64,000 nt of DNA from Asterochloris sp. CNOR1 (GCA_963969365.1 OZ017760.1:1488001-1552000); one strand, 5' to 3'. Shown: positions 13,501 to 27,000, numbered from the stretch's first letter. Notes: generated by a model from the sequence alone, not told the origin. Translations and numbers: made by a program.

Positions 13501-14131
13501 AATTAAGCTTGAGGCATGTTGCAAAGCATGACTGCCTCTCACAGTGACAGCCAGCATCTGTGCAGGCAGTGCTTGCGGCTTTGCTGGCCGACATCTCCTT
13601 CCATGTTGGCAGATAGAGGCTGAGCCTGACACAAAGTCTGTGTGGTGCAGCTAGGCAACAAGGGCTTTGGCGAGCCTCTCACTTTTGACAACACGTACTA
13701 CAAGACCCTGGAGACCAAGCCCTGGGCAGGGCCCAATCCCCCTGAGATGGCCAAAATGATTGGTCTGCCCTCCGACCATGTGCTGCCTGATGGTGAGCAG
13801 CACCAGAAAAGCTGCACATTGCCCTCTGCGCAGTGCAACGTCAAGGCCACCCTGATTGACATGTGCAAATGCTATGCGGCCCCATTGGCTAGCAACATGG
13901 TGGCAGTCAGCCTTTGTTCAATTTGCTCAGAGCTGGTGGGGGCGAGCTGCTGCCCATTGCGTCCTTGTTTGTGCAGACTGCCGCCAAAAGCTGACCCTGC
14001 TGCTTGCTGTGCATGCAGATCCCGAGTGCAGGCCCCTTATTCAGATGTATGCAGACTCCCAGGATCGCTTCTTTGCTGATTTTGCCGCTGCCTATACCAA
14101 GCTGACCAGCCTTGGTGCCAGCTGGGCTTGA
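10540..14131 (+). CDS. Ascorbate-peroxidase-related haem peroxidase (APX-R/APX6 type), likely plastid lumen
   Basis: Class I haem peroxidase of the APX-R branch. Seven exons, all in phase: 10540-10760, about 11479-11551, 11839-11952, 12432-12585, 12893-13029, 13651-13792, 14019-14131; about 317 residues, close to APX-R in plants. Motifs: distal site LLRLAFHDAGTF (Arg and His kept, Phe where classical APX has Trp), DGGANGSVVFELDRPENK, SMADMIALAGAYAV, the proximal-His motif VALSGAHT, GFGEPLTFDNTYYK, MIGLPSDHVLPD and an FFADFAAAYTKL end. The N-terminus has a twin-arginine pair (CSRRAALL) before a hydrophobic, Ala-rich stretch, like a thylakoid-lumen (Tat) signal. The upstream ATG at 10540 was chosen over 10636 because it adds about 32 residues that could be the envelope transit peptide and brings the length to the family norm. 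The second exon's 5' border is ambiguous (11449 is also in phase). Role: peroxide scavenging; reductant unproven for this branch. Confidence 0.85.
11118..11390. repeat. Degenerate minisatellite in APX-R intron 1
   Basis: About four copies of a 64-69-bp unit start near 11118, 11187, 11251 and 11320, each with a gacagcagca-type core. The copies keep the minus strand open, creating a long but spurious antisense reading frame. Confidence 0.6.
12125..12235. repeat. Short direct repeat in APX-R intron 3
   Basis: The word cccttgggg followed by gactgca occurs near 12128 and 12210, about 82 bp apart, inside the intron before the exon at 12432. Confidence 0.4.
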
Positions 14132-15037
14132 GACATAGATCCTGGTCCACATTGAACTCCCTCAGTTGCTTTTGCTTGACTTTTGCCCACCAGCCACCTC
14201 CCAGGAACCTGTGATGACTGCCCTACAAAACTAATCTCAGTGCTAAAGGCAGAGGACATGATGCGTGTGAGGGCTTGACGGTTGACAGGTACAGATAATG
14301 CCTTGGCTGAAACACAAAAAAAGGATCCCAGCTGAGTGGAGATCCTTGTCAAGCCTTGCCAGCTGCCAACATCCCTATATATTGCGTCGCCCCTGCCATA
14401 TCTTCATGAAGTCCGCAAAGCCACAGTTTGCTGCTTGCCTGCAGCATATGGGTGTGTAGTCAGTCAGTCTGTGCTGGACATTGCAGGGTGGGGTGTGTTC
14501 ATGCACAATCCTGCATGTGGCGTGAGGCCTTCCTTGGACCACTGTGAAGTGTTCACACTTGGACAGATGACACCGTGATGCAGGGTCATGGCTGTGCACG
14601 TACACCTTGAAGCTGCCTCTCATTAGCATGATCAGCTGGTCACATCAGAGTGCAGCCGCATGTCACCTAAAGGGGTTGACGATCTGTCGTTGCCACCACT
14701 GGCCCAGTGTTGCTGAGCGTGGTGGTGCGGAGGGGTCTGCCCAGGGCTTGAAAGGACTGCCTGCACCGCACTATTGCAACGTTACCATCTGAGGACCAAA
14801 CAAGTAAAGTAAAGCAGCAGCTCAGCCCCATCACAGCCGCTCTCCTTCAGAGGACCCCAAAATACAGAATCTTGATTGGAATCATCTGAACAGCAGCCAG
14901 TCCCATTCATGCATGCTGCTTGGGTCCTGCAACATATGTGCGATGGTTTCGCTTAAGGTTACCAGCACACATTGCGACGTCTGTCCAGTAAAGGTATTTT
15001 GTGCCTCTGCTATAAGCACACATCAGCGCCCAGCATT
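14132..15037. other. Convergent intergenic region, APX-R / GH2 gene
   Basis: Only short unsupported reading frames. It should contain both 3' UTRs. No TGTAA-type chlorophyte polyadenylation motif was found close to either stop codon. Confidence 0.4.
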
Positions 15038-18000
15038 TTAGGACGCTGAGGCAGACATCCTGAGCAATTCCATTTGATAGTGAGATGCTGCCTTCTGATG
15101 GGCCCAGACGTGGGCCCTCCAGCTGGAGAATATGCTACACATGCTGGAACACATCCTTTCAGGTTGCCAGCACAGGTCCTGAAGTGCCTCTGCCATAGGC
15201 ATCTGCAACAGGTTGAAAACCCACGACTGTGAGCCAGCACAGGTAGCCTTACCCACTGCTGCATGCCCGTGCGAGCTCATGGGCGCCTCTGCCATCGACT
15301 TGAGTGCGAGGTGCAGCTGGTGCTCGTTCAGCACAGCTCCCCCCTCATTGATGAGCTGGGACGTGTTGTACAGCGCTTGATGGGCGTTGTAGGTGTCCTT
15401 GATGTTGACCTGCAGGGGCAGACTCAGTGGTAAGCGGAGGAGAAACGATTGAGGTGAGGTGCAGCGCTTGATGGGGCATGGAAGGTGTCCTTGATGATAA
15501 CCAGTGTGACTAGAAGGGGGACTGGAAATTGTCAACACCTTGGGAACATTGCTGCAATGTGTTGCCTGGGAGACACAAGGGCGTCCTCTGCAGGCACGCC
15601 TGGAGCTGCCTATGGCATTGCCACCTGCAACAAGGACACATGCCAGCAGGGCTTACAGCATTGGGGTGAAGAGCCCAGTAGCACCGGCTATAGCCGGTTG
15701 CAGATGAAATCGACTCACCTTGACAACGCGCCTGTCGTACGTCAGTTGGCCATTGATCTCTGCCTCCACATCAGTCAGCTCTGTGTAGACAGCTGCACTG
15801 AGGCTGAAGTCGCCGGCAATCATCAGAGCCACGAGCTGCAGGCAGCAGCAGGACAATACCAAGGTGCCTTGACAAGTCAGCAGATGTTGGCCGTCTGGCT
15901 TGCACGTCCTGGCTTGCTGGTGCAGAAGTGCTGCCAGATGGAGGCTTGTAGGAAACGCATCTCATTTGCTACAACAGGCCCTCACGGCAAATATGCAGCT
16001 GAGCCAGTGCGTCCTCAACATTGTGATGGTAGCCAAGATCACTGCTGCTCAAGGCTCTTGCTGCTGATTGAGGCCTTGCCTCAGACCTGCACATGCCCTC
16101 CCATGTATGCAGCCCAAACCAAGGACCCACCTGCACAGGACGGTTATCTTGGCACCAAAATCCCCCCCTGGCCAAGGCAGGGACTCCTGAAGTTTTCCAG
16201 CAACAGGAGTGCCAGGACCGCACCTGCTGCACCAGGCCTTCATAGCGCGTCTGCAGCTGGGGAAGGGTGTCCTCCATCTCGTAGCTGAAGCTGTCCTCAG
16301 GGATCCACTGGTGGTCTGCCACCCTGTGCCCCAGGCCGCCAAACTCGCCCAGGACTGCGGCTCGGGAGCCCGTAGGGTTGGGGGACCCTGCACACCAGGC
16401 GGGCAGCATGTTGCAGGTGGGGTGCCAAGAGGCTGCGGCAGTCCTGTGCGTGCCAGGCCGAGCTCATTCACAATGGAAGCGTCTGCACATCTGGTTGACT
16501 GGAAATGTGCCTGCAGGACCATGTTGCCAAACAGGCTTGCCCTGAAATGGCACCTGCATACTGCCGGAGTGCCACAGGCTGTGGATGCAGCATGCACCCT
16601 GCACAGATGGCTGGAAACACTTTGATCACTGCTGAAACTTTCACCCATTCACCAAAGCCATCATGATTGCAGGTAGGCGTGTCTGCCTGTGTGCTGACAG
16701 CGCTCGCCTGGCTCCACATCTGCCTTGTGAAGCCAGCCAACTTTACTTGATCTCAAGGCAACAGGTGCGCTGACAGCACACACCTTGCCCTGCATGTATG
16801 CGCAGCTGCATCCACCAGGCCACCATCGTAGTCCCTTTTGAGGCAAACAGGCGTGCTGACAGCACATGCCTGTTCCGGTGCTGTCAAGTCAATGGCAGGC
16901 ACGCAACTGCAGTACCCACCTGGCCCCACGTACATGTGCATGTCGTGCAGGTCGCCCACTTCCGCATCAAACCAGCCGCTGGCGCAGTCAAACAGGCGCG
17001 AGGCGTCCAGGGACTTGGCGTACAGGGTCACGCGTTGCGTCTGCACAGCAGGCAGTAGGGCCAATCACTCGAGGCCAGGCTCGGGCGGCAGGAGCAGGCC
17101 CTGCCCCTGCGGTGGGGCATGACACCTGGTCCACCTAGCCCCATGCTGCACCTGCAAGATCTGCAGCAGGTGGGGTCTGCCAGCCTCAAGCTGCATCTGC
17201 AACACCTGCAGCAGGTGGGGTGCTAGCCTCTTACTGCATCTGCACAACCTGCAGCAGGTGGGTCCTGCCAGCAGGTAGTCCTGTCAACAGGCATCAAGAG
17301 CCTTACACTTGCAGAGGGCATGAGACTTGGAGCTCAGCTTCTCTTGCTGGGTCTGCATAGCAGGCAGCAGGTGGGGTCAGCCGGCAGAGGCAGTTAACAA
17401 CCCTGCTCTTGCAGTGGGCATGAGACTTAGTGCACAGGGTCATGTTGCTACGTCTACAAAGCAGGCAGCAGATGGGTTCAGCCTGTCCACGGGTATGGCA
17501 CATTATTCCATTACTACTTATAAAGAAGAGCCGTGACCTCACAGAACAACCACAACCAAGTTGGTGCCGGTTTGTTCTTGAGTGCTGCAAGAACATGGCT
17601 CACATGACCAAAGTGGCCAGCGCAATGTAGTGGTCACCACACTGCTACCTCCATTGAATACAACGCAGATGAGATCATCTTTCAAGAGGCACTGCCCTCA
17701 CCTCATACTGGCCCCAGCCCTCATTGAAGACAACGTATATCACAATGGAGGGGTGGCTGTAGTGCTCCACGAGCAGACGCTCCATTTCAATCTCATACTG
17801 GCGCCGCTCTGCACAGGCAGCAGGGCATTCAGGCACCAGCATGAGGGGAGTGCTTCTGACCTCCCAGCCCAAGACACAAATGTGGTACCCGGAAGCAGGA
17901 TGCAGGCCCCCCATTGACAGCAAAGTTGGGGTGACCACTTCCTGAAGTGACAGGGGTTGGCAGCCCCAGCCACATCATCCGTCAGGACTGCAGACGGCGC

Positions 18001-21000
18001 AAGCTGAGGCTGATCGAGCTGCTGAGTGTGCAATACAGCGCTGAGAGGGGCACCAGCCCTCATTCAGAACTGCCAGAAAAGTGGCAACTCCACCGCCCCG
18101 CCCCAAGGTGCAGCAAGCAGGCCAACAGGAGGGCAATACCCAAGGCAACATAAAAGCCTGGCCCGCCTTGCTCACCGGCGTCAGAGGGGTTGGGGGACGA
18201 CCCCCACTCCCAGTAGAGGCAGGGCATGTCCTGCCACACGAGGATGCCCAGCATGTCAGCCCAGTAGTACCACCTGCAGCAGGCACCAACAGTGACAGGC
18301 GCAGAGCCATGAGTGCCTTCCGGCGACAGGTTGCCCCCAGTTGAAACAGCTGCACATATAAGGCCAGCATCACTTTGTTGAGGGCCCTGAAGGCCAGCAG
18401 TCTGCTGAGCTGCCATGCACTAGAGACACACCTGGGGAGCGCTCACCTGGGTGATGGCAGCAAAGTCTGTTTGTCTGCAATGGAGTTGTGAGCCCCGAGG
18501 ACTGAACCAGGATCAGTGCACAGGGCTGCACAGGGGTGGTGGGGTCATGCCCATGCCATGCTGGGCATGCGCAGCATGTTGCGGCGTACGAAGAACAAAG
18601 AAAACACAAGGGCACTGACCTGTCACGCTCAACCTTGATGTGCTTTCTGAGCATGTTGTACCCCATCTGCTTGCTGACCACGATGTCAGACTTCAGAGCC
18701 TCATCTGTGGGAGCGACATAGATGCCGTCTGGCCAGAACCCCTGCATATCACAGTGATATCTGGGCAATGTCACACATACCAGCATTGGCCTGATGGGCA
18801 ACAGGGCCACAGCCACCTGGACGCAGCATGGCCTCAGTCCCTGCAGCACAAGATCCCTTTATAGAGCACTGGCGTAAGCGTCCAAGGAGACAGGTCGCCT
18901 TTGGGCAGGCTGCAGGCTGCCATGTGTGGTATTATGACACAGTTGACCATGGACGTCCCCCTTAGTACACCACATGGTGGTGCCGCATAGGTGCAGGTCA
19001 GCATTTTACCTCGTCCAGCATGCCAAGTGAGTGTACATGCAGCTGAGGTCTGCACCCTTGCACAGCTAGACCCCCCGCCCTCAATTAGCAGAGCCCCTGG
19101 TCACCATGCCCATTTGGAACAAAGTTGTGCAGCGGAGGTCTGCATTTTGGTGTAGGCCTGCTGCCCATTCCCGGTCAGACACCTGGCCATTCCTCAAGGC
19201 AAAGACTCGGGCACTCACGGTATGGAGCCAGATGGCGGCTCACCTGGTCCAGCATGCCCATGTGGAAGACGAACTCGTTGTTCAGCAGAGGGCGCAGGTT
19301 GGTCTCATTGCCCACAGTGCCCAGGCTGATCTTGCGCATGCCAAAGTAGGCACGCACCGCATCAGCAGCATCCGCTTGAAGGCCGTCCAGCATGGATACT
19401 GCAGGCAACAGGTGCAGGGTTCTGCGTCTGGAAGATAAGCACAAGCGCACAGCTGCAGACGCAAGTTCCGGCCAGTGCAGCTCAACCTGGCAGTGCATGT
19501 GCATGACAAAGTCCACGCTGCAGACCGGACAGAAGATCAGCCCCACCTCGAGTGCCCTCCTCTGTCAGCGCTCTGCAGTGGCCTCAGCGGATGGTGCGCT
19601 CCTGTTTTGGAGGGCGGTCAGCAGCAGTTGCCGGGCTGTGCTGTTGCTGGCCATCAAGAGGGCATCCTGCTGGTGCTTGGCGGCAGTGGCTGCCGCCGGC
19701 AGCATGCGGTCTGCAAAGACGGGTTGTGTAGGGTTGCGCGGCGTTTTGTTGGTCACGGACACCTGCAGCATGCTGTGATGTTGAACGGTGCTGGCGCATA
19801 ATCTGCACTGCAACCGGCTGCTATGAACAGCAGGCCATTGGTGCCTGTGCTGGTCATGCTCACCTGTAGCATCAGTGACAGAAATTGCCCTGTGCATGTT
19901 GGAGTGGAAAAAATGTGAAGGCCATGCTGCTTGCTGCCACGCAATGCTTGACCCCCTCAGCGTTGCCCAGGCCCCCTGCTGATGCAATCAGTTCTGCTAT
20001 GTGCCGTCGAGGGCCTTCAACAGGTGGTCCTGTTCTGACAGAGATGCCGCTGCAGCACAGCTGTTGCTGGCACTCTTTTGTCCCTTGCTGCAGGCAGGCC
20101 ATCTGCCCTCACCTGCTGCCCTGCAGACCTGGCACCAGCCACAGATGTGTGTGTTTTGAGGGAGTGCTCACCTCCTGTCCTGCAGCTTGGCTGCAGCGTG
20201 GACAAGCATAGGCAGCCCCACCTGCGTCCATCCAAAATCAGCCAATGTACCAGCCTGCTCAATGACAAAATGTCACACCTGCTGGCCTGCAGCATTGGCT
20301 CCAGGAAGGAGCTTCACGTCCAGGTCATACAGATTAGGGAAGTCCGGGGACCACCACTGAGCGTCAGAGATGGTGACGTTGAAGGGTTGATCAACAGTAC
20401 CCTGACCAGAGCCTTTGGAGTTGCCCTGCCTGCTTGAGGCTGTCACAGAGACCTGCAGGCATGCAGATGATCTTCTGTGGTACTGGTAACACTTCTTCAA
20501 GAGCAGGGTCGCTGCTCAAGGGCTGGGCAGTGAAGGAACTTGCTCCCCTGCCAGGTAATTGCTGCCCTGCCTGCTCGAGGCAGTCACAAACACCTGCAGG
20601 CATGCAGGGAGAGTCGTCGTCTTGGCATCTGAACCCCGACGCTGCAGGGCTGGTCGGTGTTTGAGTTGCTTTGTCTAGTGGCTGGCTGTCACATACGCCT
20701 GCAAAGGCATACCAGGTCTCGTGAGTGGTCCAGAAAGCCAGCATGTCACAGAAGGCAGGCTCTGCCTGCTGGTGGTCATCACAAGAGCCTTGCAGGCCTC
20801 AAGACAGGTCACGCTCCCGCAGCACGCTCACATTCAGGAGCTTGTGTAGGCATTCTGGCCAGGCCCAAGTACTACAGTGCTCGCTTGTGGCTGTTTCAGA
20901 CCCTGCAAACTTTTGCAGCAGGTGCATTGTAGCAGATCAGCTAGCCACATGGCTTCAATACCTTTCTGGTCACAGATGCACAGGTCAGCCACTCAGCTTC

Positions 21001-24000
21001 TCAGCTGCTGCATGGCGCAGCAGGGCCCTCCCCCGACCCAGCAGTCTTTGCCCTTGGGCGGTCCCAGCCAGGACTCGGCTCTGCCAAAACCCTTGAAAGC
21101 TGCTGCAAGCATCTGTTGACCTGCTTGCTGGTTTGGGCAGTGTGCAGGATGCTGCACCTCAACAGCAGTGCTCCTAGCAGGGTAGCCCTCAAGCACAGAT
21201 TCTCACGTTGAGGCCTTGTGCTGCTTGATTGCCCCGCACAGTGATGGTCACAAGGCCGGCATCAATGTCGGGGATGGCGTCCACCCTCTCAATGTGAGCC
21301 TCCGGCACCTGCGACCATTGGTGATCACTCTGAGGTTCAGGGCACCATGGTGCATGCCCATGCATTGCAGGACTGGGGCTCAGCCAGGGCGGCATAGTTC
21401 CAGCGCCGCAGGGTATCCTGGTCAGATGGACTACTGGCCAGCTGCGCAGGCAGAGGAACAGCTGCGCCCCTTCTGCAGAGGGGACAGCAGCAGGCTGCTA
21501 TCAAGATGGTCCAAGCAAATCACATGGCAAAGCCTCCCCGGCTGTCCCCTGAAGTCATCAACGAGTGTATCCCCAGGCTGACATGCAGAGTCAGAGCACT
21601 CAAAGAGCCTTGATGCAGGCTGTGAGCACTCGAAGGGGCCTTAATGATTGTACAGCGTGTATAGCAGGGGCCTCACTGGTTCCAGCCAGACGGTCTGCCA
21701 GATGCCTGAGTTGCTGACGTAGAAGATGCTGCTGGGGTGGCGCTGGGGGTGCAGGCGCTGCTTGCCCAGCGGGATGTGAGCAAACTCTGCAGGCAGCACA
21801 AAAGTGCTCTGATTGTGGATGGCGACCCTTCTGCCAACTCAGGGAGGCAGACATCAAGGGGAGCAACTGTTGCTGTTGGGCAGGGTAGTCAGATGCCCTG
21901 GTCCATGCAGATTCTGTAGTATAATAGAGCTAGACTGATGGTGCATAAAGGCACAGCCAGCTGCTGAACAGTTGGGAGCTGAGTAGGCTCTGCCCAGCCG
22001 AGACGCTTGAGCTGGGAAGCGAGGTCACAGTGCAAAGCGCGTTGCCCTCCAGAGACTTCCCGGAACAGGCAGCAGCTGCTGGGCTGGGCACATGCAGGAC
22101 AGTGCTGACACTGAGGAGATGCAGTACGGCATATCCTCTGTCAACATTGACCTCCTTGCAGGCAAATGTTGCTTGCACATCTGCTAGAGCGAAGGGGGGG
22201 GGGGGGGGGGGGGGGGGGGGACAGCAGGGGTAGCCATGTGACATAATAATCAACAACAGAACGCTGCAGCTAGATGCTGTAGCGAGCTGTCGTCCTTAAG
22301 TCACATGGCACATGCCTCCTGTGACAGCTGCTTGCCCAGTCACCAGGGCAGCCAGCGCATCCTCAGGAAGCCAGACAAGGCAAGGCCCAGCACAAGACAA
22401 TGGTCAAGCAAAGGGAGCACCGTCCAGATGTTGGACGAGCCTACTGCCTGTACATGTCTTGTCTGGTGCCTTGGTATTGCTGCCAATGTTCATGCAGTTC
22501 TTCGGCACGAGGTGGACACCAGGGGCTCTAAAGGTCAGACCATGTCAAAAAAGCTGGCTATGCAAGCTTATGAAGCAGCAAGCACCTCGTTGTTTGTGTA
22601 AGCAAGCTTTCCTGTGTCAGCTTTCAGAGCACAAGTTTCATGCCTCTCTCCTTGATACAAGTCGGCCCTGCAGCTGGCAGATATTGTCCCTGTCACATTC
22701 CGGCAGACTCTTCTGACTTGTTCACATCCGTGGCCACCCTGACTGCCAAAACGCCGCAATGGCAGTCACGGACAGCACCAAGTCAAGAGATCAGGCAACG
22801 ATGTGACAGGCAGGATATCTGCCACACATCGGTGCTTGAAGCCAGATGCAGCCCATGCATAATGCCTTGGCATGAATGACAACTGGCAGCCAGTCAGACA
22901 GATGAATTGCCACAAGCCCAGCTACATGATCCATGGACAGTCAAGACACTACAGAACATGTTGCCCCCCCCCCCCCCCCCCCCCCCCCCCCGCCCCCAAC
23001 CCTCCTGCAGGAACCCCAAGGCCATGGCTCAAGCCCTCTGTGACTTGCCCCTTATGGCCTTGCATCTGTCTGCTGCTTGTCTGTTGACACACCAGAAATT
23101 GTCAAGGAAGCAGGGCACAGCACAACAATCTTCGCTATGCAACTGAACCCCTGGTCTGCAACATACAAATGGACAGTGGAGCGCCCCATCCCAGGTCAAG
23201 GGGCACAGGCTTTCTGTTCCCTGCCGGTGCTTTGGCCTTCTCATGAAGGCGGCTGTCTTGCACTACAGGTTGCCGCTGATGCAGCAAGAAAAGTTCCGAG
23301 TGCTTGTTGCCAGAATGGCCGCGCCCGCCATCAATGACATGCACTGCGAGTTTGATAACAAGTGCTTGTGCCTGGCTTTTGCAACAATGCGCTGCTACTC
23401 TGACAACAAGTACTAAGAGAGCAGCAGAGGTCCTTTGCGCTAAGCAGGCGCTGTAGCGCTTTGTCTATTGCCAGGTCCCATGGCACGCGCTGCCTGGTGG
23501 CAGCAGGCTTGATAACACATGCATAGAACAGGCCAAGCACTGCGAGTCCAGGCACATTGCAGGAATTTCACGGACATATTTTCCCTTTGCCATCTCTGCA
23601 GTGTGCCTAAGGAGAGCATTCCGTGCCGTGCCCGGCGCATTGGCATGCGCCTCCACTGCCCTGAATGATCGCCATCAGCTGCGACAGCAGACTGGTGCCA
23701 CACGCCCTTTTGCATGTTGGCCACATGGCCAGGCAACATCATGCATCGCCTGCCTATGTGGTTGCCATTGCAAAGGGGGCGGTGTTGCACCTCTTTGCTA
23801 GCGCTATGCTCACTGCCTGTTCTAACTGCTCATGCAGGTCAGCGCTTTTTGCTTGGTAGCTGTATAGGCTGGCCATGGCTGTGTCTGCTGTGCTCTGCTC
23901 AGCTGCCCAGATGAGCACAGCACAGCAGACACAGCCATAGTCATCAATCAGACAAGGAGCCAGAATGTGATGTTGGTGCTGTTTGCCTACACCAGACCTT

Positions 24001-27000
24001 TTGTTGCGGTGTAGTCCATACGCCTGTGCATCAGCCCACATCAGGCATATGGACCAGACAGCAACAGAAAGACCTGGTGTAGGCAAGCAGGGTACAGCAT
24101 CAGCTGAATGCAACATGCACAAAAGTCTGGGCACAAAACACGAGGAGCAAGTGACGGCAGCACAGGGGGAAGCAGCAGCCTAAGGTTGAGGCTGCTGAAA
24201 CAGCCTTGACCTTTGGTCGTGATCTCTGCCTCCTCAGCTTTTGTGACATAGCCTGATCTTGCCGTTGTCATATGTGGAGTCAAGCGGCAGATGTACTGGC
24301 AAGTCCTGTGTGACATGTCCTGCTAAGGACTGCTTTGCATCAGAATAGCTTGCATTACTCTGGCCCCCGGCGCTTTGTGGCAGGCCTGCCCCTGGTGGCC
24401 ACAGACACCAGCAGCAGCTGCAAGGCAATCAGCAGGGCACAGCAAGCTGGGGGCGTGGAGACCAGGGAAGCAGAGTAGCTTCAAACACATATATGGGATT
24501 TCCGCTTCAGCTCCAGTGACAGGGCTGCCAAGCCTTGCCCATGCTGGCTGGCAGTTCAGCTGCAAAATTTGCAAGCCAAATAGGGCGCAAAAACCTGTCC
24601 ACAAGGGAAGGAACACATCTCCGACAGCATGTTAAAGCGGCCTTTCCCCCAGCTCCCACAGTCGCCTGGCCCCTAAGCTTGAGTCACATCGCATGGACAC
24701 TGCCCCTGCCAAACATGCAGCTCACCAAGGCAAGTCTCTACAAGTAGGGACTTGCACTTGCCAAGTGCATGTCCGGCAGACCGCTACCCAGAAATCCAAT
24801 AGTTGCACATAATACCTGCTGCTGTTGGGTTTCACTGCATGCACCCGCCCCATTTCTTCTCCTCTACCTGGCACTTGCAGCATGCCTGCAACAGTCACTG
24901 CGCACAGCCCACCGGGGTCATATACATCTGCATGCCTTCTGCATTGCTTGCACACAGCAGGTCTACCAAGGAGCTGATATGAATGAGAAGATACCAGACC
25001 TGATGGCAGCAGGTCAGCCATCCCAGGCTGACATCAGCCAGCTCAGTGTGGTGGGCTCCACAAGTCCCCATCTTTCCCTCCCCTACATGACATGTCCTCC
25101 CCCTGGTTTGACCAGACCAGTGCAGGACTGTATCTACAGTGTTAGTTTCCCAACTGAACAGTGACAGAATGGACAGCGGGGCTTCATGCCCCCTTGTTAC
25201 CACCACCAAACAGCTCACGCCCTTGCCCACCTGCAGCAAGCCACCAGCCCGGGTGCTAGGCTCATTAGCAGGCTGCTGGTCAGGGAAGAGCTTGCCTGTG
25301 GTCTGGCGCCACAGCCTCCTGCCATGCCCCTTCAGGGCATCCTCTTGTTGTGGATCACAACCATTGAAAGCTTCACGAAGCTCTCAGGCGCTCCTGTTGC
25401 GGCCTAAGGACACTCTCTTTGTGGTATCATCTGCCTGCACTACCACCCAGTGACCCCCCCCCACACAGCACGCCCCAGCCCCAACAAAGCAGCCCCCAAA
25501 TGCCAATGTGACGCCAGGTACGCCTTAGACGCACCTGTGGGGTCGAACACCTCCACTGTCAGCTCATGCTGCCCCTCAAGGTCCACGCTCACTTGCTCAG
25601 TGATGTCCACGCTGAACTTGTCGTACCTGCGGCAAAGCGGCAACAAGGTTGTGTTGAGCTGGTCCCCACGCCTGTGTTGCAATACATCTGTTGGCAGGCA
25701 GACAACAATGCCTTGGGAAGAACGGGCCAAGCCAACCTGCTCCTGTTGAAGGTGTTGTACCTTTGGCCAGCAGCACAATAAAGAATTCTTGTGCCAGACC
25801 CACCTGCTCCTGCATGTCTGTGCATTTCTCTCTTCTGCACCGGTAGCTAGGAGCGGGAGGGGTGTTGGGCATAAGAGAAGCCCAGTTGCTCAGTGGGCTT
25901 GCTGTCAGTAGCATGACGTCCCTAGGAGACTTGTCAAGCCCTGCTCAGTGGTGGCATCCATCAAAGTGTGAAGCAGGCACACCCTCAGGCCAACAACAGA
26001 AGGGCACCTGACCCACACTGGACACTGGTCCAGCGATCCCGGTGATCCCAAGTGCCAGTGCACCTGCGGGAGCAGTGCGAGCTATCCACCTTGACAGGGG
26101 CACAATTAGAACATCAAGACACAAGGTAATCGGCAAGCATTCTTAGGCCCGCCATGAGTGCACCCTCGGGGCAGCGACAGGACCCTCACTGATCTTCCAC
26201 TTGTGGGCTGGGAGGGCTGTGGGCACTTCTGTGCAGGCTTGCATGTACAGCTAGCGCAGGTTGGCCCCACGCAGCTGACCAGCTGGAGTGCTGACGCCGG
26301 CCAGTGACAATACAACGCCTGCTGTCAATCCTTGCAAAGCACCTGTGTGCTCTGCTGGGCTCTCAAAACCATGCATGCTCACAAGCAAGGTGGGTCAGCA
26401 GCTGCCCGATCTCATGCCTACCACGCAGGACAACAACAGTACAGAGTTGAGTGCACAGCATGTATGAGGGTGTCAAGGTCCAGCCAAGCAGCCAAGCAGC
26501 CAGGCTGCCACTACGCTCCCCTTGCTGTGTTGCAGCACGGCTGCCTCACCCGCCATGGTGAGTCAGCACCTTCGCGCCGTCCACGCTGACAGTGGCAGCC
26601 CAGTCGACGGCGCCAAAATGCAGCAGCACATGCTGCTTGCCCCAGTCGGCGGGAATGGTGAAGTTGCGCTTGTAGTACATGCTCGTGTGGCCAGAGTCGT
26701 GCCTGAACACACCTGCAGCCAGCCAGGTACAGATGGGTTTTTGAGGTCATAATACATTGCCAGCACCTGTGGTGAGCAACGGTGGGTGCTGCTGCAGTCA
26801 TTAGGCGCAGCTTGAGGCCTGAAAGCAGACTGAGGTGCGCGCTCATGCAGCCAGCGGCGACTCTGAACACGCTGGCACCCCAACAGGTTGAAGGCCAGCT
26901 CCACACCACACCACCCATGCACAAGTCTACTGTTACAGGAGGACACTACATTGCTGATGCCTGGCACTGCCCACATGGGAGGGCCAGCCCAATGGATGAT

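Larger units (their letters stand above)
21787..25534. other. Giant intron (3.75 kb) of the GH2 gene
   Basis: Bounded by exons encoding TVEVFDPTG and KQRLHPQRHPSSIF, whose phases match. It contains two long homopolymer tracts and two hairpins but no convincing nested gene; frames inside are short and lack family similarity. Confidence 0.7.
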
